Origin: UBA1738 sp045577675
GTDB taxonomy: Bacteria > Bacillota > Clostridia > UBA1381
Reading direction: 5' to 3'
Assembly: GCA_045577675.1 (NCBI GenBank)
Contig: JAZNIV010000052.1
Coordinates: 1-17,677, forward strand
Length of the DNA: 17,677 nucleotides
Positions 7,118 to 12,579 of the stretch are shown piece after piece. The stretch's first letter is position 1; every line of letters starts with the position of its first letter. The notes under the pieces are model-generated. The model saw only the letters and a list, made by a program, of their open reading frames with translations, was not told where the DNA came from and searched no databases. The position numbers were made by a program, and so were the translations under genes.

Positions 7118-7146
7118 ATTATACCACACTTTTTCTATTTTGTCTA
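7118..7146 (-). promoter_or_regulatory. SigA-type promoter of the minus-strand small RNA
   Basis: On the minus strand TAGACA (7146-7141) and TATAAT (7123-7118) have a 17-base spacer containing GAAAAAGTGTG. The same spacer core occurs in the promoter at 7479-7451. Confidence 0.75.
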
Positions 7147-7173
7147 TATAAAATAATATTGTCATATTATCTC

Positions 7174-7202
7174 TTGACAAATACCTTTACTTATTATATA
7201 AT
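7174..7202 (+). promoter_or_regulatory. Perfect consensus SigA promoter of the plus-strand short RNA
   Basis: TTGACA (7174-7179) and TATAAT (7197-7202), both perfect, are spaced by 17 bases. The predicted start is near 7209. There is no protein gene with a ribosome binding site downstream before the terminator at 7257-7293, so the product is a short untranslated RNA. Confidence 0.85.
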
Positions 7203-7208
7203 AACAAT

Positions 7209-7293
7209 AGAAAAAGGCAAGACCTCAAACGGTTATGCCAAAGTGGTTAATTTATGAAAATAACACGGCTTTGACGGGGCGTGTTATTTTTTT
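7209..7293 (+). ncRNA. Short RNA, candidate antisense antitoxin of the peptide at 7284-7355
   Basis: This RNA of about 85 bases runs from a perfect consensus promoter to a strong terminator. Its 5' half can fold GGCA-A-GACC / GGTT-A-TGCC around a TCAAAC loop (7216-7239). Its 3' end (7257-7293) is antisense to the stop codon and terminator of the convergent peptide mRNA. This geometry, convergent genes overlapping at their 3' ends, is the one of TxpA/RatA and BsrG/SR4 in B. subtilis. The 5' part also resembles the leader of the peptide mRNA (AAAGGYAAGAYCT and CGGTTATGCC in both), as if one arose from the other by inverted duplication. Function as an antitoxin is an inference. Confidence 0.6.
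7257..7293. terminator. Bidirectional terminator shared by peptide mRNA and short RNA
   Basis: An 11-bp stem (7257-7267 with 7280-7290) closes a 12-base loop. On the plus strand it runs into seven T residues (7287-7293). On the minus strand the last peptide codons and the stop lie in the stem and a short T-run follows (7260-7257), so it can stop both converging transcripts. Confidence 0.8.
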
Positions 7294-7355
7294 ATGGTTA
7301 ATGCTAACAGAAGCAGCAAAATTATCATAAAAGAAATTATGTAATTCTCATCCAT
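7284..7355 (-). CDS. 23-residue hydrophobic peptide, candidate type I toxin
   Basis: This gene lies in a region with no conventional gene. A full-strength ribosome binding site (AAAGGAGGTGAT, minus strand, about 7373-7362) precedes an ATG at 7355. The peptide has an acidic start (MDEN), an uninterrupted 16-residue core of Ile, Leu, Phe and Met, and a Lys-Lys end, enough for one membrane span. It resembles in plan the TxpA/BsrG and holin-like toxin peptides of Firmicutes; membership is not proven. Its mRNA would start near 7444 with a 5' hairpin and a leader of about 88 bases, and end in the shared terminator, with the stop codon inside the stem. A convergent short RNA covers its 3' end. The alternative is a small membrane-regulatory peptide. 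Confidence 0.7.
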   Translation of the reverse strand: MDENYIISFMIILLLLLALTIKK

Positions 7356-7427
7356 AGCTATCACCTCCTTTAAAAGAGATGATGGCATAACCGCCCAGCT
7401 TTTACGCTTGTTTAGATCTTACCTTTA

Positions 7428-7445
7428 TGTCAGATTTCTCCGACA
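7428..7445 (-). promoter_or_regulatory. 5'-terminal GNRA hairpin of the peptide mRNA
   Basis: On the minus strand TGTCGGA-GAAA-TCTGACA forms a 7-bp stem (one G-T pair) with a GAAA tetraloop. The predicted transcription start (about 7444) falls on its first bases, so the mRNA would begin with this hairpin, a common way to protect toxin mRNAs from 5' decay. Confidence 0.6.
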
Positions 7446-7450
7446 GGAAT

Positions 7451-7479
7451 ATTGTATCACACTTTTTCCGGTTTGTCTA
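7451..7479 (-). promoter_or_regulatory. SigA-type promoter of the hydrophobic peptide mRNA
   Basis: On the minus strand TAGACA (7479-7474) and TACAAT (7456-7451) have a 17-base spacer. Sequence and spacing parallel the promoter at 7146-7118, including the AAAGTGTG core in the spacer. Confidence 0.78.
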
Positions 7480-7526
7480 CATATAATAATATTATAAATT
7501 AGACAACAAAATTTTACAAAAATCTC

Positions 7527-7555
7527 TTGACAAACCCCAAAAACAGTGCTAAAAT
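7527..7555 (+). promoter_or_regulatory. SigA-type promoter of the T-box/symporter unit
   Basis: TTGACA (7527-7532) and TAAAAT (7550-7555) are spaced by 17 bases, with TGC just before the -10 forming an extended -10. The TCTCTTGACAAA block is shared with the promoter at 7174. Predicted start near 7562. Confidence 0.82.
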
Positions 7556-7561
7556 AGAGAA

Positions 7562-7864
7562 AATTAAAACCATACATAATAAAGGCATTGATGGAAAACA
7601 AGTAGCGATATGCGGCTGACCAAAGAGAGCTGTCGGGTGGTGCAAGACAGTGGCGGCGGTATCTGCGAATACATTTCCGGAGCTCCGCACCAAACGGATT
7701 TAACTCTCAGTAGGCTGCGGCGGGTACGCCCGTTACAGCGGTAGGGTATAACCGATTTATCGAGTACCCGATGAGGCCGATTTCCGTGAGGTATCGGTAA
7801 AATGAGGTGGTAACGCGGGATATTCAAATCCCGTCCTCAGCATGAATGAGGGCGGGATTTTTTT
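7562..7864 (+). promoter_or_regulatory. T-box leader, specifier read as UAC (Tyr)
   Basis: This leader senses uncharged tRNA and controls termination ahead of the symporter gene. Stem I has GGAAA/TTTCC at its base, the S-turn AGTA (7601-7604) opposite GAA (7667-7669), and a distal GGGTGGTGCAAGACAG loop (7635-7650). The triplet after GAA is TAC (7670-7672) followed by A, read as a tyrosine specifier; ACA (Thr) one base later is the alternative. Stem III is CCGAT/ATCGG (7777-7797). The T box is TGGTAACGCGG (7808-7818), whose TGGT would pair with an ACCA tRNA end. The antiterminator pairs GAGG (7804-7807) with CCTC (7835-7838) and GCGGGAT (7815-7821) with ATCCCGT (7828-7834). The competing terminator has a 13-bp stem (7827-7839 with 7847-7859) and seven T residues. 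Confidence 0.93.
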
Positions 7865-7899
7865 CGTTCTCAAATAAATATATTTCAGGAGGGATTCTT

Positions 7900-9447
7900 A
7901 TGATTCTAAAAATTGTTATGTTGGTTGTCTTTTTTGCAATTATGGTTGGTGTAGGCATTTACTGCCGTAAAAACTCCACCGACGTAAACGGTTTCGTCCT
8001 TGGCGGACGTTCTGTTGGCCCATGGCTAACCGCATTTGCTTACGGTACCTCGTACTTTTCTGCCGTAATCTTTGTGGGCTATGCCGGACAATTCGGCTGG
8101 AAGTACGGTATTGCTTCAACATGGATCGGAATCGGTAATGCACTAATCGGTTCACTTCTTGCATGGGTTGTTCTCGGAAGAAGAACAAGGCTTATGAGCC
8201 AACACCTTAAAAGTGCTACCATGCCTGAATTCTTTGGTAAGCGTTTCTCAAGCATATCACTGAAAATTGCGGCATCTGCATTAGTGTTCGTATTCCTTAT
8301 TCCATACACTGCCTCCCTTTATAACGGACTTTCCCGTCTGTTTTCAATGGCATTCCCGGGAGTCAGCTATTCTGTATGCGTTATAGTAATGGCAGTATTA
8401 ACAGGCGTTTATGTTATTGCCGGCGGATATATGGCAACTGCTATTAACGACTTCATTCAGGGTATTATAATGATAATCGGTATTGTTGCAGTTATTGCAG
8501 CGGTTCTTTCTCAAAACGGCGGTTTTATTGGTTCTTTAAACGGTCTTGCTGCTATTGAGGCTGACAGTATGGCTCCGGGAGTATTCAATTCCTTCTTCGG
8601 TCCTGACCCGCTCGGGCTGTTATTTGTAGTTATCCTGACCTCCCTGGGTACATGGGGACTTCCGCAGATGGTACAGAAATTCTATGCCATAAAGAGCGAA
8701 AAGGACATAAACAAAGGCACAATTATTTCAACTATCTTTGCCGTGATTGTTGCCGGCGGCTGCTATTTCCTCGGTGGCTTCGGCAGATTGTTTACCGACA
8801 AGCTTACCTTCCTTGCCGATGGCTCAATTGAGGGCGGCTTTGATGCAATTATCCCGACAATGCTTTCAAATCTTCCGGATGTACTTATTGCAATTGTTAT
8901 AATATTAGTGCTTTCAGCTTCAATGTCTACTCTTTCATCCTTAGTTCTTGCATCAAGCTCAACACTTACTCTCGACCTTTTAAAAGACCATGTAATCAAA
9001 AATATGACCGAGAAAAAGCAAGTTCTTATTATGAGAGTTCTGATAGTTGCGTTTATTGCAATTTCTGCATTTATCGCACTCAATAAGGATAAATTAAGTG
9101 CAATTGCGGATATGATGGGAATTTCATGGGGCGCTCTTGCTGGTGCTTTCCTTGCTCCGTTTATGTTCGGACTTTACTGGAAACGCTCTACAAAGGCAGC
9201 TGTTTGGGTAAACTTTATCTTTGGTGCAGGAATTATGGTTCTGAATATGCTTTTCCGCCCGTCCTTCCCTGCAATTTTACAGTCACCGATTAACTGCGGT
9301 GTTATTGCTATGCTGGCAGGCTTTGTGATTGTTCCTTTAGTAAGCTCCTTTACCAAAAAACCGGATAGTCAGCTTGTTGACGAATGCTTTAGCTGCTATG
9401 ACAAAAAGGTGCTGGTTTCTTCTAAGGTTGCACTAAGCGACGAATAA
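7900..9447 (+). CDS. Sodium:solute symporter (SSF family), T-box regulated
   Basis: This is a 515-residue integral membrane protein with about a dozen hydrophobic segments, the normal SSF size and topology (PutP, PanF, vSGLT relatives). The family stretch VLGGRSVGPWLTAFAYGTS (33-51) is followed by GGYMATAINDFIQG (175-188). The Na-site motif SASMSTLSS has Ser343-Thr344 aligned to PutP Ser340-Thr341. The start at 7900 has AGGAGGG at 7887-7893; an ATG at 7846 in the same frame lies inside the T-box terminator loop and is not used. Control by a T-box shows the substrate is most likely an amino acid. With a UAC specifier it would be tyrosine, an inference from regulation only. A 35-residue hydrophilic tail with two Cys ends the protein. 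A terminator follows. Confidence 0.93.
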   Translation: MILKIVMLVVFFAIMVGVGIYCRKNSTDVNGFVLGGRSVGPWLTAFAYGTSYFSAVIFVGYAGQFGWKYGIASTWIGIGNALIGSLLAWVVLGRRTRLMSQHLKSATMPEFFGKRFSSISLKIAASALVFVFLIPYTASLYNGLSRLFSMAFPGVSYSVCVIVMAVLTGVYVIAGGYMATAINDFIQGIIMIIGIVAVIAAVLSQNGGFIGSLNGLAAIEADSMAPGVFNSFFGPDPLGLLFVVILTSLGTWGLPQMVQKFYAIKSEKDINKGTIISTIFAVIVAGGCYFLGGFGRLFTDKLTFLADGSIEGGFDAIIPTMLSNLPDVLIAIVIILVLSASMSTLSSLVLASSSTLTLDLLKDHVIKNMTEKKQVLIMRVLIVAFIAISAFIALNKDKLSAIADMMGISWGALAGAFLAPFMFGLYWKRSTKAAVWVNFIFGAGIMVLNMLFRPSFPAILQSPINCGVIAMLAGFVIVPLVSSFTKKPDSQLVDECFSCYDKKVLVSSKVALSDE

Positions 9448-9457
9448 TATACTAACA

Positions 9458-9490
9458 TCAGGACGAAATTGTTTCGTCCTGAAATTTTTT
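9458..9490 (+). terminator. Rho-independent terminator after the symporter
   Basis: An 11-bp perfect stem (9458-9468 with 9472-9482) with a TTG loop is followed, after two A, by six T residues (9485-9490). Confidence 0.93.
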
Positions 9491-9496
9491 GCACAC

Positions 9497-9531
9497 AAAA
9501 AACGTCCCAAAAATTATAAGGGACGCTTTTT
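9497..9531. terminator. Bidirectional terminator, mainly for mgtC-like gene
   Basis: CGTCCC (9503-9508) pairs with GGGACG (9520-9525). On the minus strand six T residues follow (9502-9497), ending the MgtC-like transcript whose stop codon abuts it. On the plus strand five T residues follow, so it can also back up the symporter terminator. Confidence 0.85.
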
Positions 9532-10198
9532 AAATGCTCGCAGCTTTAATACACTTGCTTTGCCTGAAGACACACATCAGCTCGGTATAATCAAGAAACG
9601 GCGGCACATTAACGTGCATAACCATTTCAATTGTACCGTCATCTCTGCGTGTAAACTTATTCTTGGTTGCGACAATTTCACGCTCTGCAAGTATGTTGTT
9701 TAAGTACTCTGCCGACTCTTTGTCATCGGAAATTACCACCGTGAGAATTTCCTCGTTCGGCATTTGCAGTATTTTCAGGTTTTTATGCAGCAAAATCTGC
9801 ATTGTGACAATCATAACCGCTGTCAGAATACCCATCAAATACATACCCGCACCAAGAGCAAGACCAACACCTGAGGTTGCCCAGATGCCTGCTGCTGTTG
9901 TAAGCCCTTTAACCGAGTGCTGGCGATTGAAATAAATCATACCTGCACCCAAAAAGCCCACTCCGCTGACAACCTGTGATGCAATACGGGAGCCGTCGCC
10001 ACTACGTGATGCCAAATCGTCAAACCCGTACTTTGACACCAGCATCATAAGTGCTGACGCAAGTGCAACAATAATGTGCGTCCTGATTCCCGCTCCTTTT
10101 CCTCTGTTGGTTCTCTCATAGCCGATCATCCCGCCGCATACACATGCCAATAGCAGACGAACAAAAAATACAGCCTGCTGTGTAATAGTTTCGGTCAC
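9530..10198 (-). CDS. MgtC/SapB family membrane protein
   Basis: The 222-residue protein has an N-terminal membrane domain of about four to five helices and a C-terminal cytosolic, ACT-like region of about 80 residues. Diagnostic stretches are GGMIGYERTNRGKGAGIRTH (21-40) and the SRIASQVVSGVGFLGAGMI then VKGLTTAAGIWATSGVGLA segments, which match the MgtC/SapB family. In pathogens MgtC serves growth at low magnesium and modulates the ATP synthase; in Clostridia the role of this common homologue is not settled, so no symbol is given. The start is GTG with AAGGAG nine bases upstream. It has its own perfect consensus promoter and a terminator, so it is a single-gene unit. No Mg-responsive leader is visible in the short 5' region. 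Confidence 0.92.
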   Translation of the reverse strand: MTETITQQAVFFVRLLLACVCGGMIGYERTNRGKGAGIRTHIIVALASALMMLVSKYGFDDLASRSGDGSRIASQVVSGVGFLGAGMIYFNRQHSVKGLTTAAGIWATSGVGLALGAGMYLMGILTAVMIVTMQILLHKNLKILQMPNEEILTVVISDDKESAEYLNNILAEREIVATKNKFTRRDDGTIEMVMHVNVPPFLDYTELMCVFRQSKCIKAASI

Positions 10199-10231
10199 TT
10201 CTATGCACTCCTTTATTTAATTTATTGTTGT

Positions 10232-10260
10232 ATTATACTGCTAAACCGCCAAAATGTCAA
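10232..10260 (-). promoter_or_regulatory. Perfect consensus SigA promoter of the mgtC-like gene
   Basis: On the minus strand TTGACA (10260-10255) and TATAAT (10237-10232) are spaced by 17 bases. The start is near 10225, leaving a leader of about 27 bases. Confidence 0.9.
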
Positions 10261-10466
10261 GTAAAAAAGGCATTTTTTTACTATTTTAAGCTTGAGCAGC
10301 ATTCCTGATGAATTACTCTATAAATATATACAAAATTTGCTCGGTTTATATCCTATCACACTAAAAGAGTAAAAATATTATCCACCTTACTTCTCCTGAT
10401 AACCTTACTGTTTAGATATTTTACCACCCTTTTCTTCAATCTTCAGGTAAAAAACAAATATTCTGC
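10261..10466. other. Intergenic stretch between mgtC-like gene and metK, no gene seen
   Basis: The 352-base gap (10199-10550) contains the two divergent promoters at its ends. Between them lies AT-rich sequence with a short GTAAAAAA/TTTTTTTAC palindrome (10261-10281) next to the mgtC -35. No SAM-riboswitch core, ribosome binding site, open frame or terminator could be supported here. Confidence 0.6.
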
Positions 10467-10495
10467 TTGAAAAAGGGAGAAAAATGTGATATTAT
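10467..10495 (+). promoter_or_regulatory. SigA-type promoter of metK
   Basis: TTGAAA (10467-10472) and TATTAT (10490-10495) are spaced by 17 bases, with TG one base before the -10 (extended -10). The start is near 10502, so the leader is only about 49 bases, too short for a standard S-box riboswitch. Confidence 0.82.
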
Positions 10496-10550
10496 ATATT
10501 TTGGTATTAAATAAAGTAAAAAATTGAATTGATATAGAGGAGTTTAATTT

Positions 10551-11732
10551 ATGAGAAGAATGCTTTTTACTTCAGAATCGGTTACAGAAGGTCATCCCGA
10601 TAAAATCTGTGACTGCATTTCTGATGCTATCTTAGACGAAATATTAAAACAGGACCCTATGGCAAGAGTTGCCTGCGAAACCACCTGCACAACAGGTATT
10701 GTTTCTGTAATGGGCGAAATTTCCACAACCTGTTATGTTGATTTTCCCAAGGTTGCACGTCAGGCAGTTTTAGACATAGGCTACGACCGTGCAAAATACG
10801 GCTTTGATGGTCACACCTGTGCTGTTTTAACATCTATTGATGAGCAGTCACCTGACATTGCAATGGGTGTAAATAAAGGACTTGAAAACAAAAGCGGTGA
10901 GGACGATATTGGAAACTCAACAGGTGCGGGCGACCAGGGAATGATGTTCGGCTATGCCTGCAACGAAACACCTGAGCTTATGCCGCTTCCAATTTCTCTT
11001 GCACACAAGCTTGCGAAAAAGCTTACTGAAGTAAGAAAATCAGGGCTACTTCCATACCTTCGTCCTGACGGAAAAACACAGGTTACTATCGAATACATTG
11101 ACGGAAAGCCTGTTTCTGTTGACACGATTGTAATTTCCACACAGCACTCACCGGACGTTTCTCTTGAGCAAATCCGGGAGGACTTAATCCGCGAGGTTGT
11201 AAACACTACCGTTTCTGCTGACCTTTTGACCGACAATACAAAGTATTACGTTAACCCTACCGGAAGATTTGTTGTCGGCGGACCTCAGGGCGACTCCGGC
11301 TTAACAGGAAGAAAGATTATCGTTGATACCTATGGCGGATATGCACGTCACGGCGGCGGTGCTTTCTCAGGAAAAGACCCAACAAAGGTTGACCGAAGTG
11401 CCGCATATGCTGCAAGATGGGTTGCTAAAAACATTGTAGCTGCAGGACTTGCTGAAAAATGTGAGGTACAGCTTGCATATGCAATCGGTGTTGCACGTCC
11501 GGTTTCGGTTATGATTGATACCTTCGGTACAGGAACAGTAGACGAAGATAAGCTTGAAGCGGCTGTAAACAAGGTGTTTGACCTTCGTCCGCACGCAATT
11601 ATAAAGGCTCTTGATTTAAGAAAGCCAATCTATAAGCAGCTTTCCTCATATGGTCATATGGGACGCGAGGACCTTGGTGTTAACTGGGAAAAAACTGATA
11701 AGGTTGAAGAATTAAAAGCAGCAATAAAGTAA
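10551..11732 (+). CDS. metK: S-adenosylmethionine synthetase
   Basis: This cytosolic enzyme makes S-adenosylmethionine from methionine and ATP. The 393 residues fit the family. Motifs are SESVTEGHPDKICD (8-21) with the catalytic His15, the signature GAGDQGMMFGYA (125-136), NPTGRFVVGGPQGDSGLTGRK, and GGGAFSGKDPTKVDRSAAY (268-286) at the ATP/phosphate site. GAGGAG lies 8 bases before the ATG; an ATG three codons later is possible but less well placed. It is transcribed alone, from its own promoter to a hairpin terminator. A SAM-sensing leader, common for metK in Firmicutes, was looked for and not found. Confidence 0.98.
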   Translation: MRRMLFTSESVTEGHPDKICDCISDAILDEILKQDPMARVACETTCTTGIVSVMGEISTTCYVDFPKVARQAVLDIGYDRAKYGFDGHTCAVLTSIDEQSPDIAMGVNKGLENKSGEDDIGNSTGAGDQGMMFGYACNETPELMPLPISLAHKLAKKLTEVRKSGLLPYLRPDGKTQVTIEYIDGKPVSVDTIVISTQHSPDVSLEQIREDLIREVVNTTVSADLLTDNTKYYVNPTGRFVVGGPQGDSGLTGRKIIVDTYGGYARHGGGAFSGKDPTKVDRSAAYAARWVAKNIVAAGLAEKCEVQLAYAIGVARPVSVMIDTFGTGTVDEDKLEAAVNKVFDLRPHAIIKALDLRKPIYKQLSSYGHMGREDLGVNWEKTDKVEELKAAIK

Positions 11733-11750
11733 AATTTGATTTTAAAAAAT

Positions 11751-11799
11751 AAACTGCCCTAAATCGTGCTATCTGCACAATTTGAGGCAGTTTTCTTTA
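11751..11799. terminator. Shared terminator of metK and the small hypothetical gene
   Basis: AAACTGCC (11751-11758) pairs with GGCAGTTT (11786-11793), and the stem continues with two mismatches to GTGC/GCAC around a TATCT loop. TTTTCTTT follows on the plus strand. On the minus strand the hairpin is followed by TTTATTTTTT, so it serves both converging genes. Confidence 0.85.
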
Positions 11800-11812
11800 T
11801 CTCGCTTTTTTA

Positions 11813-12103
11813 TTACAGCTCTAATGCGTCCTGAAGCCACCATGCACCGATGTCAAATGCTTTATACAGGTTATCTCTTTCGCCTGAGCGGTAATTTACA
11901 CCCTTTCCAAGCTCCCCTGTGTTGTCCTGAATATGGAACTTAACCTTTTTGGTAACCTTTACGCCGTTTTTATCTTCTGTTTCAACAATTTCAAGCACTA
12001 ATATAAGTCTTTTTGAAAGGTCGCCATAGTAAATTGTATTACCCTGTCTGTAAACAGGCTTTTCTTTATATGTCAGAATTTTCTGTTTTTTAGCCGCTGC
12101 CAT
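11813..12103 (-). CDS. Small conserved hypothetical protein (96 aa)
   Basis: This is a 96-residue soluble, lysine-rich protein with no signal peptide or membrane segment. It reads like a conserved Clostridia protein of unknown function with the pattern LTYKEKPVYRQGNTIYYGDL (14-33), a beta-rich middle (LILVLEIVET, VKVTKKVKFHIQ) and a C-terminal helix ending AWWLQDALEL. No catalytic motif is visible, and the function is not recognised. The ATG at 12103 is preferred over a TTG three codons upstream because AAAGGA sits nine bases before it and would overlap the TTG. It has its own promoter but also follows the rseC-like gene on the same strand without a visible terminator, so read-through is possible. 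Confidence 0.85.
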   Translation of the reverse strand: MAAAKKQKILTYKEKPVYRQGNTIYYGDLSKRLILVLEIVETEDKNGVKVTKKVKFHIQDNTGELGKGVNYRSGERDNLYKAFDIGAWWLQDALEL

Positions 12104-12143
12104 TTTTATCAATCCTTTCCTAATAATTTATATCTAATGATTA

Positions 12144-12172
12144 ATTATAACATATTATTTTCCGTTTTTCAA
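12144..12172 (-). promoter_or_regulatory. SigA-type promoter of the 96-residue hypothetical gene
   Basis: On the minus strand TTGAAA (12172-12167) and TATAAT (12149-12144) are spaced by 17 bases. Start near 12137. Confidence 0.82.
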
Positions 12173-12180
12173 GTAGCAAT

Positions 12181-12579
12181 TCAAATTATTTCAGTAACCT
12201 CCGGCATATAATGTGCATTATTTCTCTTAGATACAAGGCCTACAATAAAAAACACAAGCCCTCCTGCCGCTGTTGCAAGCAGGGCAGAAAAAGCGTCGTT
12301 GCCTGCACACTCCGTCATAGCTAAAAAAACCGTCAAAAACACCAGAATCGGAAGAATATAGACCAAAAAAGCCGATTTTAGAACCTTTGTGCTATCCATT
12401 TCCAGAAAAACCTTATCCCCAACCTTTGCACCTATAAGATTTTTTGCAGTGCACAAATGCTCTCTTGCTTCACAGCCTGCTTTGCAGCTTGCACAGTTGT
12501 CACCGCAAGCTGATTTCCGCTTTACGATAACCTCACAGGTATCTCCCGACACCGATTTTACAAATCCTTCTTCTCTCAT
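12181..12579 (-). CDS. RseC/MucC-like membrane protein (SoxR-reducing system type)
   Basis: The 132-residue protein has an N-terminal cytosolic part with four closely spaced cysteines (Cys25, 29, 32, 36), a likely metal- or FeS-binding cluster, followed by KVGDKVFLEM and two membrane helices (about 68-88 and 97-116). This order is that of RseC/MucC, called a sigma-E regulator or a SoxR-reducing component in Proteobacteria; in Clostridia its relatives are often linked to Rnf electron-transfer genes. Here it follows recN, sharing four bases (ATGA) with its stop, so translation should be coupled. No Rnf genes are near. The family call is good; the role in this organism is unknown. Confidence 0.85.
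   Translation of the reverse strand: MREEGFVKSVSGDTCEVIVKRKSACGDNCASCKAGCEAREHLCTAKNLIGAKVGDKVFLEMDSTKVLKSAFLVYILPILVFLTVFLAMTECAGNDAFSALLATAAGGLVFFIVGLVSKRNNAHYMPEVTEII

Noticed and set aside
7234..7329. 31-codon plus-strand frame starting at the ATG inside GGTTATGCC of the short RNA.
   Set aside because: No ribosome binding site, and it runs through the strong terminator at 7257-7293.
7564..7827. Minus-strand 87-codon frame.
   Set aside because: It is the complement of the T-box leader, whose structural motifs explain the sequence.
10496..10550. SAM riboswitch before metK.
   Set aside because: The leader from the predicted start is about 49 bases of AT-rich sequence with none of the conserved S-box or SMK cores.
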